The notes under the pieces were generated by a model. It did not search any database, was not told where the DNA came from, and saw nothing but the letters and a program-made list of their open reading frames with translations. Shown here one piece after another: positions 24,151 through 34,890 of a stretch of 64,000 nt of DNA. The DNA lies in NCBI GenBank assembly GCA_039707655.1, contig CM077672.1, positions 195,896,537-195,960,536 of the forward strand, written 5' to 3'. Source of the stretch: Elymus sibiricus. Its lineage: Eukaryota > Streptophyta > Magnoliopsida > Poales > Poaceae. Made by a program: the position numbers and the translations under genes. Within the stretch, counting starts at the first letter, position 1; every line of letters begins with the position of its first letter.

Positions 24151-24681
24151 ACCATCTATTACCTTTTGGAGAGTGGTGCCTCCTAGATTGGTTAGGTGTC
24201 ACTTGGGAGCCTCCAAGATCTTGTGGAGTTGAACCAAGGAGTTTGTAAGGGCCAGGAGATTGCCTACTTCGTGAAGATCTACTCGAGTGAGGCTAGTCCT
24301 TCGTGGACATAAGCCATGGTGGAATAGGCAAGGTTGCTTCTTCGTGGACCCTTCGTGGGTGGAGCCCTCCGTGGACTCGCGAAACCATTACCCTTCGTGG
24401 GTTGAAGTCTCCATCAACGTGGACGTACGATAGCACCACCTATCGGAACCACGCCAAAAACCACCGTGTCTTCATTGCGTTTGATTTCTCCGATCCCTCC
24501 CTTACGTTCATACGCAAAGTCGTTATTTTCCGCTACACAACTCTTAGACTTGCATGTGTAGGGTGTTGCTTGACTTGGTAGAATTGCTAAAACTTGCCTA
24601 CAACTAAAATTGGGAAAAAAGATAATTTTTATTTGGTCAAGTAGTCTAATCACCCCCTCTAAACATACTTTTGATACTACA
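24151..24681 (+). repeat. 5' LTR remnant (R-U5 part) of SIRE-like element
   Basis: 531 bp aligned end to end with 56942-57474 of the 3' LTR, differing mostly by transitions (roughly 4-5 percent by eye). It ends ...TTTGATACTACA. The U3 part, with the palindrome array seen in the 3' LTR, lies left of Fatima-1 and outside the window. Confidence 0.9.
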
Positions 24682-24683
24682 AG

Positions 24684-24695
24684 TGATATCAGAGC
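24684..24695 (+). other. Primer-binding site, tRNA-Met type
   Basis: TGATATCAGAGC, two bases after the LTR end, differs by one base from TGGTATCAGAGC, the common plant initiator-tRNA-Met primer site of copia elements. Confidence 0.85.
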
Positions 24696-24734
24696 ATTGG
24701 TCTCCATTGCATTGGTTTCACAACCTAGGAGAGT

Positions 24735-26927
24735 ATGGCGTCTAGTGAGGGTAATTATCACCATAGAGGTCCACATTTTGATGGTACAAACTTTGCTAGT
24801 TGGAAACATAAGATGAAAATGCATATTCTTGGTCATAACCCCGCCGTTTGTGCTATTGTTCATGTTGGCTTGCAAGGTTAATTCTTTGATGATGGAAAGG
24901 AGCCGGATCATGAAGAAACCACGGGAGAATTGAAGATGTTACAATACAATGCTCAAGCATGTGACATTCGCTTCAACGGTTTGTGCCCCGAGGAGTTCAA
25001 CAAGATTAGCCGCCTCGAGAATGCAAAGGAAATTTGGGATACTTTGGTTGATATGCACGAGGGTACCGAGTCCATCAAGGAATCCAAGTTGGATGTGCTT
25101 CAAAGTCAACTTGACAAGTTCAAGATGAAGGATGGTGAAGGAGTCGCCGAAATGTACTCTAGGCTTGCTCTCATCACAAATGAGATTGCCGGCTTAGGAA
25201 GTGAAGAGATGACCGACCAATTCATCATCAAGAAGATCCTTAGAGCCTTGGATGGAAAGTATGATACCGTGTGCACACTGATCCAAATGATGCCAAATTA
25301 CAAAGATCTCAAGCCCACGGAATTCATTGGAAGGATTGTTGCTCATGAGATGTCACTCAAGGACAAAGAGGAGCTACACAACAAGTCAAGTGGTGCTTAT
25401 AAAGCCTCAAGCGATGCTCCCACAACATCAAGTGACAAGCTAGTATCCAATGAAGAGATAAGCCTAATGGTGAAAAGATTCAACAAGTTCTACAAGAGTA
25501 GAGGAAAAGAAAGAAGCTCAAACTCAAGACACTATGAGCAAAGATCATCAAGTCGTGGCCTTAATTGCTACAATTGTGGAAGACCCGGACACTACTCCAA
25601 TGAGTGTACGTCACCTCGCAAGAAAAGAGACGAATCACCAAGAGGAAAGTACAGAAGAGATGAATCACCTCACAAGGAGAGAAGGAGTAGAGATGATCGC
25701 TATGAACGAAGACCTTCTCGGAGAAGCAAGGATTCGGAAAGAAAGGACAAGTCATCCGAGAGCTACACTAGAAGAAGACATCAAGCTCATGTTGGTGAAT
25801 TGGTTTCCGGCTCCGACTCCGACAACCAATCTGAGAGAAGTTATCATTCCAACTCCGACTATAGTCAAGATGAAGGTGTTGCCGGACTTGCTCTCGTATC
25901 CTCCAACTCCTATGACCTATTTGATTCACAAAATGAGGGAATTGGAAGATGCTTCATGGAAAAATCCCCCAAGGTATCACACCCCGAATACCTTGACTTT
26001 AATAGTGATGAGGATGATTTACTTGGTGATGATGATTTGCTTGTTGATAAAATTAGTGATGTGAGCTATAATGAACTTTGTAGTAATCATGATAGTCAAG
26101 AGGAAACGAATGACAATGCTATGAAGGAGATTGAGCGTCTAACTAAAGAACTAAACACTCTTAAGTTAGCTCATGAAACAGCTCAAGAGGATCATAGAGA
26201 GCTTCTAAAAACTCATGAGAAGCTACGCTTCGAGAAGCTAAATTTAGAGCAAGAGCATGAGTTCCTAAAAGCTATCAAGGACGATCTTCGAAAGAAGAGT
26301 TCCTCTTACATTGCCAAACGTTTACTCTTGTCTACCTTTATGCCACAAGTTAAATCTAAGCAAACTAGTAACAAGGATAAGAAAGGTTCTACCTCTAGTA
26401 GTAACAGTAACAATGCTAAATCCAATGTTGTTGCTTCTAGTAGTTCTATTGATTCCACTAATGATTCTCTTAGCCAAGTTACACTTGAGCAAGAAAACAA
26501 TTTATTGAAAGGAATTATAGAAAATGGTGTCTACAAGAACCTTGCCAGGAGTAAGCAATTTGAGGAAATTGTACGCAAGCAAGGAAGGCACCAGAAGAAC
26601 CAAGGTGTTGGTTTTGAACGAAAGTTCAATGCCAATGGAGTTGAGTGGGAAGAAGATCAATACCCCAAGACGAAGTTTGTTTCTCAACAAGAGAAGTATG
26701 ATCCTACTTCCTTCAAGGGAACACAAGCTCAAGATGATCTTCCACCACAAGACCACAAGCTAAAAGGCAAGGACAAGCTTCAAGAGGAGATTGACTCATT
26801 TGAAGAACCACCTCAAGCCTTGGTCAAGTGGGTTCCCAAGACTTCATCAAGTTCTACTTCATCAAGTACAACTACAACTCCAAGGATTCCCATCAAGTTG
26901 ATGTGGGTCCCAAAGAAGAAGAACTAG
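24735..26927 (+). pseudogene. Gag (UBN2-type) of SIRE-like element, one early stop
   Basis: The natural start is ATG at 24735 (MASSEGNYHHRG), 53 bp from the LTR. A TAA at 24879-24881 interrupts the frame at codon 49; the frame then stays open to the stop after 26924, total about 730 codons. Order: N-terminal GPHFDGTNFASWK, then the UBN2/gag core (IWDTLVDMHEGT, ESKLDVLQSQLDKFKM), a CCHC zinc knuckle CYNCGRPGHYSNEC near residue 280 for RNA binding, a K/R/S/E-rich segment, an acidic region, a coiled coil (EIERLTKELNTLKLAHE), and a C-terminal WVPK repeat. In autonomous SIRE elements WVPK leads into pol; here the frame stops instead. It packages element RNA in the cytoplasm. Confidence 0.88.
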
Positions 26928-27359
26928 AGAGTTCTTGAGGGTGACTCCGCTAACAAACTTCACTCACATTTATTATGGCAAGGACTTGTGCCACCAAATT
27001 CAACATCTTGCACTAGTTCATGGAGTCACAAACCCTCTTGTTGGTAAGTCAAGGGACAAGGTATTCAATGCATTCATGGACATCATATGTTGTGCATTTC
27101 ACTCTATGTCTATGGACATCCTTGTTTGTTCCTTGTGGGACTAACCCATGTAGGTATTGAAAGTGCATCATTCAAAGGGTTGCTCCCAACTCTTGATGGT
27201 CTACATCAACATTGAGCATCCACAACTACAACATCTACATGAAGTCAACATCGACAAAACCCAAGGTTAGTTCATCCCTCTTTGGGGGGATATCACATCT
27301 AGGGGGAGCTTTACTCTAAGACTTGGGCAAAGCAACTCTAATGGTGTGAACACATTAAT
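26928..27359 (+). other. Non-coding internal region after gag
   Basis: No coding frame of note. A fragment 'attgaaagtgcatcattcaaa' at about 27156 recalls the LTR start but does not continue as LTR. The last five bases TTAAT are the target duplication of the following solo LTR. Confidence 0.6.
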
Positions 27360-27981
27360 TGCCGGGGCCGAATTTTCGGGACACAATATCCCAGAAATTA
27401 ACCCCTCGTGTCGTCACCAGCCCCAAGATCATTGTTACTGGTGGACACGTCCTTTTTACAGATTACCAAGCAATTACAAGAATTGGATACAAGACCATAA
27501 AGGTCTAATGATACAACAATGATTTCTAACAGCGGATGGCGGAAGCAGGTAGCGGATCTCCATCTCTGGTGGGGCTCCATTCCACAGGAACAGCTGACCT
27601 GGATAACTCCAATCCCACGTGGCTGCTATCTCCGATTCCTAGGTTGCTGGATGTGCCTTCGTAGTGCTCTTCTCCTAATCATGATCTGGCCAAGACAATA
27701 GCCAGGGACAAGCCAGTGAGTACGTTTGAATGTACTCGCAAACATTATGAACAGAAGATATACCGAATGCATATGTTCATGATGGACTAAATTATATGCA
27801 TATGCTGACCGAAATTAAAGTATGGCATGATAAAAATTAATACGGTGTGGATGAATAAATATATCATTTTAGTAATAAACCAAGAATATAATATGGAACA
27901 TCGAGCGTTGGACCACCCGAGGATTCTAAGAAAATAAAATGGATCATCGGGCATTGGACCGCTCAAGGAATTCCAAGAAAA

Positions 27982-28129
27982 ATGCCAAACGGGTGTCTGA
28001 ATGCGACGCCTCGAGAGGTCTTGAAAAGAAATGCCAAACGGGTGTCTAAATGCGACGCCTCGAGAGGTCTTGAAAAGAAATGCCAAATGGATGTCTAAAT
28101 GTGATGCCTCGAGAGGTCTTGAAAAGAAA
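27982..28129. repeat. 49-bp tandem repeat, three copies
   Basis: The unit starts ATGCCAAACGGGTGTCT and ends CTTGAAAAGAA, repeating at 27982, 28031 and 28080. The third copy is the most diverged. A translated opposite-strand frame crosses it, but that is a product of the repeat. Confidence 0.92.
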
Positions 28130-28130
28130 C

Positions 28131-28280
28131 GAGTATCCAGGTGGATTAACCATCCCAAGAGACACTCAGAAAAGAAAATAGAAATGAGTATCCAGGTGGA
28201 TTAAGCATCCCAAGAGATACTCAGAAAAGAAAATAGAAATGAGTATCCAGGTGGATTAACCATCCCAAGAGACACTCAAG
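28131..28280. repeat. 55-bp tandem repeat, about 2.7 copies
   Basis: The unit starts GAGTATCCAGGTGGATTAA at 28131, 28186 and 28241. It directly follows the 49-bp array, so two different minisatellites abut within one LTR. Confidence 0.92.
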
Positions 28281-30614
28281 GTTGCACATAGAAGAAAAAG
28301 GTTAGTCCACAATAATATTCATGTTAACAATAATATTCATGCTAGCATTAGTAGTGACAATAATCGTCCTTCAAAAGTGAACCACGATCAATTTAATTAT
28401 TTCCTCCGAAGACCGACACTAAGACCGATACTTGACCAACCCAGACTGTAGTCCTTAACCGCAGACACGGCTATTCGAATTGGTTTTAAAACTCTGCAGA
28501 GGGTGTACTCTTTACCCACAAGTAAAGGATTTCTTTATCCAACACCGAGACACTGACTAATTCCAATTACGGCCTTTGGGTTGAAAACACACCTAACCAA
28601 CACACACCAGCTCAACCGTTCTGATGCCCGGAATCACCCAAAGTATCATTCCGGAAAAACTCTAAGACGGGGAGATCATCGTCTCGACTAGCATGGGATC
28701 ACAATTTATAATGCGCGGAATACAAGGGGTGCCCCCCTCTCGGCCCAGCCGGATACACCCATGCCCCCTGACCAGGTGACATGCCTACCAGAGGCCTCTA
28801 GTATCTTTCACCATGGCCTCTTTGTACGGTGTGTGCAAGAAAGGGGTTAACAACTTACTAAACCATACCCTACCTGTGGCAGGGACAAGTGGCAGCACGA
28901 AACAAGTATGGGGGTTACCGGAACAAGACTCGATCTACGGTCGACTCAGGAGGTTTAAGTTTTCCTGCAGTGGTTAGCACAATATATTTCTTTGGTAGTA
29001 CCCAACAGGGTCACCACCTGGCATGTCCCAACATGCCCTCACTGATCACTCTCGTCACATCGAGATTTCAGTCTCACGGTCACTTTTCTCGTGACTGATT
29101 CTTTCCTGCAGATTAGTCCCGGACCAACATAGACATCTGTGGCATGTGAGAACAGTCATCCTCACTCATATTTCATGTTTAAGTGAGGGTAAAAAAATAT
29201 CAAAGGATCATGCATGCAAAAATAGAATATGCAGGTTTCATTCAAAATTATCATACTCATGATCCAGGTATCCTAACTAGCAAACTACCAAACATTCACC
29301 ATATCAAGTGTTCAAGATGCTTGCCTTGAGCATGCAGAAAGATTGGGTGCACTCCAAAACTTTGAAAACTTTATCTTCCCTCCATTTTCCTATTTTCAAA
29401 ATATTGAAATTACCACATAAACTTGAAACGGTACAAAAAAGTTGTTTGGGAAATTTTGAAAAAAAATATATTAAAATAAACTAGATGAAAAATGAGGAAT
29501 ATCAAAAAAATAATCAAATGATTTGGAGTTCATATGATTTTCCTAGGGAATTTCTAGGCTAAAATAAATGAAGAAATGGTCTATTAATAGGTCAAACAAA
29601 AACAAAGCTTAGGAAAAATGTTCACCCTAGCTGGATTAATAGAGAATGGTTTAAGAGATCCCTGGAAATTGAAACCAAGTCATCTAGAGCTCAAATGATT
29701 GGTCTATGATTTTTCAAGGTTGATCTATATATAAAAGAAACCAGATTTGCTAATTGCCTGTACACGAAACCCTACCGGAAAAATGTGAAAGGTACTCTAA
29801 TGGGTAGAGCGTGAATTTAGGAGTATGCAAAATTTTGAATCATCAAATTTGGTTTTGGAATGTTTACTGTAGGATTATTTGAAACCTGCTGGGAAAGAAA
29901 AAGAGGAAAGGGCATCAACCTGATGTGCTGGATCTAGCAAGAAGAAGCGCGCCCTGGGCGTGGTTTAGCTGCATGGCGCCACTGGGCCAGGCCCAGTCGC
30001 TCGGCTGCGCGGGAGGTCTGCCGACGTCGAAGGCGTATTCATGGGTATACATTTTCCCCGCGCGAAGATGGCCTCGGGGGAGCCCGTCTCCACTTAACCG
30101 CTCGGCATGGGCTATGGGTCACTAACAGTGGGTCCCGCGGGCCCACTGGTCAGGTTTGACCAGTCCGCCCGCGTCGTCTTTCCCACGGCAGAACAGGGGC
30201 AGCGCTCCGGTGATCCTTGCCGGCGAACGGCGGGATGCCTCGACGAGCTGAGATCACCATCGGGCTCAGGAGGTCCAGACGGTCCTTACGATGCTTGCCA
30301 CAGTCGGTGGGGTGGACGGAGTTGCCGGCGGCAAGCTTCTCCAGCGGACGGCGGCGTCGGGTGAAAGGGGGCTTTTGCCCACAGCGCATCTCCGGGGAAA
30401 TTGACGAGGCGAATGGACTCTAGGGTCGATGAGGAAGCTACTGGTGGAGATAACGAGGAGGGGGAGGCTCTGGTGGCGTGGGAATCTTCGAGACAGTGGT
30501 GGCGGTCGGCTCGGCCGAAAACGAGGAAGACGGCCATTCCCGGTTGTGTGGCTGCCCCGGATGGCTTACAGAGGAGGGAGGGGGCGTGTTGAAGGTCGGG
30601 GCGAGCTCGGGTGG

Positions 30615-30623
30615 TTTATATAG
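30615..30623 (-). promoter_or_regulatory. TATA box of solo LTR 2
   Basis: Minus-strand CTATATAAACCAC, in the same relative position as the TATA box of solo LTR 1. Confidence 0.65.
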
Positions 30624-31913
30624 ACACAGAGAAGGTCGGTTCCTCTCGGGGCTTATCCGACCGAAGGCGGTGGCGGCCATTAATGGAGAATAGGGTGGTT
30701 GGGGGCGGTGAGCATGGTCGGCAGGGTCGGTGAGATGGTCGCCGCACTGCGGATGAGCTCCGGTTGTTGGAAATTAAGGCAGAAGGTCCTGGCGGAGACG
30801 TGGCGGGGCGGGTTTCGTCGGGCGGCGCTTTTGGTCGTCGTGGACGGCGGTGGCCGGCGCAAGCGGCCAAGGGGAGGTGTCGATGAGATGCGTGGTCTCA
30901 CGAAGCTCTCGGAGGTGGCTTGCATGCGGAGCGGCGGCAGGGAGGGCAACGCAGGGCGGTGCCGACGCCTGCAATACACGCGGAGTGGCCGCGCTCTGGA
31001 CACGCACACCACATGTTCGACCGAATGCCGGCGTGTCCTAGAGTGACCTAAATGAGCTAAAATTTTACAGTGTGCTTTTTACTAAGATGGTAAGAATGGT
31101 GGACATGTTGGTTGAGCCAGAGAAGCTAGCTCCATACAGGGTTCAGAGAGCTGCAAGTTTTCAGCCATGCACATGGGGTGCTTGATGAAATGCTAGGGCC
31201 ACCTAGGGATCTTTTCTGAGATTGGAATTTGGCAGGATGATGCTCCTTGGATGTTAGTGATGATTCTGAAGTTGGTTTGGCAAAAAGAAAAACTTGCTAG
31301 TGCAAATTTGGAAGAATTTTAGTTCTGGACAGAAACTACAGGGAATTATTTGGTGAACTTAAGTTATGCTAATGGAGCTGGTTTTCTGGACTTAAGGGTT
31401 TGGTTGGAAGGACTATATGGTGGAAAAATTTCAGAATTTTTGGAGCAAGGAAAATTGGGGTTGCAGTTCAATGCTCAAACTGGACCAGAATTGAAAAATG
31501 GAAGTTGTGCTCAAAATTTTCAAATGGACGTGATAGGTTTTTGCATAAAAGTGATCTATAGGCATCTAATGACCCCTCATAATTTTTGTGGAATTTTAAA
31601 AGAAATCTTTGAAATAGTTGTAGTGCAACAGAAGCATTTCAAAGATTGAAAATGCTATTAAAAGGATTATTTTGGGGCAAGTTTATTATGAAAATATTTC
31701 CTATTGTTATTTGAAATATAAATGGAATGTTTTAAGAAAACTTCCAAAGCCCACAATATTTTTCTAAAATTTTCTATATGGAGGGAAGAATTTTAGAAAA
31801 CCAATAACAGAAAGATTCTGAAACAATAAATGACCTCATATAACTCAAAATTTTATTTCTGGCCAAATTTACTTAATAAAAATATGGTTAAATTTTTGGG
31901 GTGTTACATTAAT

Positions 31914-32351
31914 ACTTTATGTAAAAGTGGTAACCCCACTTGTGCTTAAACGATGAGTATGACCTATGATCAAATGTTTTCATTTGGCTCCTAAGTCAAT
32001 ATACTCATATATAGATGACTATGTCATCGCCCATTGTGTGATAGATGCTAGTTTTGATTGTGCATGTTTGCCACATATTTTAATTGCTATCTCATTGTGT
32101 GACATGTTGTTGTGCATTTTTATTCATTCGAGGACATCCATTTGTTGTTTTGATTGATTGGTTTTAGTTGGCCAAATGGATGTACAAGAATGCCTAGGAA
32201 CCTTCTCTATCTATCTATCTCTTCTTGTCTCAAATTCTATTCATGCTATATCACAAAATTTGAACAAGCTCATTTTCGGACCCTATGGGTGAGGAGCACT
32301 CGGAGCCACCGATCTGATTAGAGCTGACCTCCAAAACCTTCTAAGTACATT
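31914..32351 (+). other. Non-coding internal region of SIRE-like element
   Basis: AT-rich sequence with a short CTAT microsatellite (about 32206-32221) and no coding frame. It leads into the palindrome-rich promoter region. Confidence 0.6.
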
Positions 32352-33081
32352 TCGGTCAGACCAACTATCTCCTATTCGGTCCCACCGATCGCATTTAGAT
32401 TGATCCACATTTCCATCTCGGTAAGACCGGTGTGAAAGTTTCGGTGTCAACGATGTGCATTGTCTCTGACAGTTATGTATCTCGGTGAGACCGATTGCTT
32501 TCGATCGGTACTACCGACAGCTAAAGGGTATATATATGCTCACGGACCGTACGTTGAAAATTACTTCAAACGTCGCGCCTCCCGCACCCTTTGCTGCCGT
32601 CGCCCAGGTCCTTGGATCATCGCCCTTGTCTCCTGCGAGCTCTCGCCGCCGGATTCCATCGTCATCAATGGCAATCTTCTCCGTCGTTGCCGCCATAGCG
32701 AGTCTTCGCCAAGTTAGGGTAAGACTCGAACCCCTCTGTGCTCCCAAATCTGATTCTATGCACGGATGGTTGCACCTAAATCTTGCCATAGTATGCAATT
32801 CAATGTCCACGAAAAGTTCCTAGATTTAGACTCGAGTTAAAATTTTAGGTTTACGGTTTCTCAGATTACACTTTGGACCGAACGAATTGAGGCGACTCGG
32901 CGTCACCGATTTGGCCCCAGCCAGTGCACACAGTACACTTCAGTGAAACCGAGTGTTACTAAATCGGTGTCACCGAAACTGTCTTTTTGTTGCATTATAT
33001 GCACTTCGGTGGAACCAGGACTAGCATCGGTGTAACCGAAATTGCAAACCCTAGTTTCAGTTGTTGCCTCGGTGTAACCGA
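32352..33081. promoter_or_regulatory. Internal array of the palindrome TCGGTNNNACCGA
   Basis: Perfect copies lie at 32376, 32482, 32505, 32964, 33027 and 33069, with near copies at 32352, 32418, 32441, 32897, 32940 and 33006. Starts are spaced 24, 42, 23, 41 and 23 bp upstream of the TATA box and 43, 24, 42, 21 and 42 bp in the leader intron. The same motif fills the U3 of the 3' LTR (56315-56627). Confidence 0.85.
32529..32537 (+). promoter_or_regulatory. Internal TATA box ahead of ORF2
   Basis: TATATATAT lies 12 bp after the last palindrome of the first cluster. It is followed by a GC-rich leader and a consensus splice donor at 32719. Position and context suggest a second promoter inside the element that drives ORF2. 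Confidence 0.55.
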
Positions 33082-33210
33082 ATTCTCAAATTGGTAGATC
33101 CGAAATGCTCTCTGTGAAAACCTAAAACTGAAGTTTAAACTTGAATATTTTCAAAAACTGCTGTGTTTTGTGATCCTCATCTACTCCACTCTATCTATTC
33201 TAATTCACAG
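32719..33210 (+). other. Probable leader intron of ORF2 transcript
   Basis: Donor GTAAGA after AAGTTAGG and acceptor TAATTCACAG at 33201-33210, preceded by a pyrimidine-rich run. The ORF2 ATG follows 14 nt after the acceptor. Length 492 bp. It contains a second cluster of the palindrome. Confidence 0.5.
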
Positions 33211-33224
33211 GGCCAGTTGTCAGC

Positions 33225-33308
33225 ATGTCAGTGGCCAGTGATAGCCAAAACAGGTCAGTTGAGCCAAGTGTTGACTTGGAGGCAGGCACTAGTCCTGATG
33301 AGAGTTAC
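33225..33308 (+). pseudogene. N-terminal 28 codons of ORF2
   Basis: ATG at 33225 begins MSVASDSQNRS and the frame stays open to GTTAC at 33304-33308, the target duplication of the Athila insertion. It resumes in frame at 53401 with CAT GAG GGA. This part is acidic and serine-rich. Confidence 0.7.
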
Positions 33309-34784
33309 TGATACGTCCAATTTGCATCATGATTTCCTACTATTATTTATAATGTATTTGATCATTATTTAACTTTATGATGCAACTCTTATGCCTTTTC
33401 TCTCTTAATTTGCAAGATTTATATGAAGAGGGAGAATACTAGCAGCTGGAATTCTGGACCTGAAATAGCTACAGCAGAGATACCTATCCTACAGAGCTGC
33501 AATTGACTTGAAATTTCACGGAGATTTTTTATTGAATATATAAAAAATACTGGAGAAAAGAGATACTGGAGGGGACCCACCAGTTGCCCACAAGGCAACA
33601 GGGCGCCCCCCTGGGCGCGCTCTGATGCCTTGTGGGGCCCCTGGCTGGCCTCTGCCCCCCTCCTTCTGCTATATAAGGTCTTTTGCCCTAAAAAAATTTA
33701 ATGAGAAGACTTTCGGGATGAAGCACCGCCGTCTCGAGGCGGAACCTGGGCAGGAGCTATTTTGCTCTCCGGCGGAGCGATTCGGCCGGGGATACTTCCC
33801 TTCGGGAGGGGGAAATAGAAGCTATTGACATCACCAACGATCCTATCATCATGGGAGTACCAATCTTCATCAACATCTTCACCAGCACCATCTCATCTCA
33901 AACCCTAGTTCATCTCTTGTATTCAATCTTTGTCTCAAAACCTCAGATTGGTACCTGTGGGTTGCTACTAGTGTTGATTGCATCTTGTAGTTGATTCTAG
34001 TTGGTTTATTTGGTGGAAGATTATATGTTCAGATCCTTAATACTATTCAATACCCCTCTGATATTGAACATGAATATGATTTTTGAGTAGTTACTTTTGT
34101 TCTTGAGTACATGGGAGAAGTCTTGTCATAAGTAATCATGTGAATTTGGTATTCGTTCGATATTTTGATGATATGTATGTTGTTGCTTCCTTTAGTGGTG
34201 TCGTGTGAACGTCGACTACTTGACACTTCACCATCTTTGGGCCTAAGGGAAGGCATTGTGGAGTAGTAATTAGATGATGGGTTGCTAGAGTGACAGAAGC
34301 TTAAACCCTAGTTTATGCGCTATTCCGTAAGGGGCTGATTTGGATCCATATGTTTCATGTTATGGTTAGAGTAATCTTAATTCTTCTTTCGTAGTTGCGG
34401 ATGCTTGCGAGAGGGGGTAATCATAAGTGGGATGCTTGTTCAAGTAAGAACAGCACCCAAGCACTGGTCCACCCACATATCAAATTATCAAAGTAGCGAA
34501 CGCGAATCAAACAAACATGATGAAAGTGACTAGATGAAATTCCCATGTGTCCTCGAGAATGCTTTGCTTATTATACGAGTTAGTTTTGGCTTGTCCTTTG
34601 CTACAAAAAGGATTGGGCCATCTTGCTGCACTTTATGATACTTGTTATTTGTTACTTGTTACGAATTATCTTGCTACCAAAACTATCTGTTACCGCTACT
34701 TTCAGTACTTACAGAGAATACCTTGCTGAAAACCGCTTGTCATTTCCTTCTGCTCCTCGTTGGGTTCGACACTCTTACTTATCA
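33309..34784 (+). repeat. 5' LTR of Athila element (1476 bp, 3' end deleted)
   Basis: Has TATATAAGG at about 33670. It matches 42049-43106 plus 52937-53395. Near its 3' end it lacks about 38 bp present in the 3' LTR (GAAAGGACTACG... to GTGGGTCA): 'cttatc' runs directly into 'aagactctttt'. The expected terminal CA is therefore approximate. Confidence 0.88.
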
Positions 34785-34795
34785 AGACTCTTTTC

Positions 34796-34808
34796 TAGTG
34801 CCGTTGCC
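34796..34808 (+). other. Primer-binding site, tRNA-Asp-like
   Basis: TAGTGCCGTTGCC differs at two positions from TGGCGCCGTTGCC, the tRNA-Asp site usual in Athila elements. Both changes are G-to-A or C-to-T. Confidence 0.75.
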
Positions 34809-34890
34809 GAGGAATGAAGAGCCTCTGGTGAGTGGAATTTGGTAAGGAAACATTTATATTACGTGTTGAAATTTACTATCACTTGTCACT

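Larger units (their letters stand above)
27360..31908 (-). mobile_element. 4.55-kb solo LTR 2 (LARD-like), inverted, TSD TTAAT
   Basis: Plus-strand ends are TGCCGGGGCC and GGGGTGTTACA. Perfect TTAAT repeats flank it at 27355-27359 and 31909-31913. Read on the minus strand it starts TGTAACACCCC, like solo LTR 1, and carries a CTATATAAACC TATA box about 1.29 kb in. The segment 28463-28532, reversed, matches 14710-14770 of solo LTR 1 (shared ACTCTGCAGAG...and TAGCCGTGTC). GC-rich gene-like sequence (29900-31030) lies around the TATA box. No coding domain could be recognised. Two tandem arrays lie at 27982-28129 and 28131-28280. Confidence 0.85.

Noticed and set aside
28886..29098. Short frame near 'cggttcc' as a small gene
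   Set aside because: It lies within solo LTR 2, in a non-conserved place, with no codon bias or motif.
30680..31046. Several overlapping frames in the GC-rich part of solo LTR 2
   Set aside because: High GC keeps all frames open; no conserved motif and no counterpart in solo LTR 1.
32206..32221. CTAT microsatellite as regulatory site
   Set aside because: Four perfect tetramers only; common background in this genome type.
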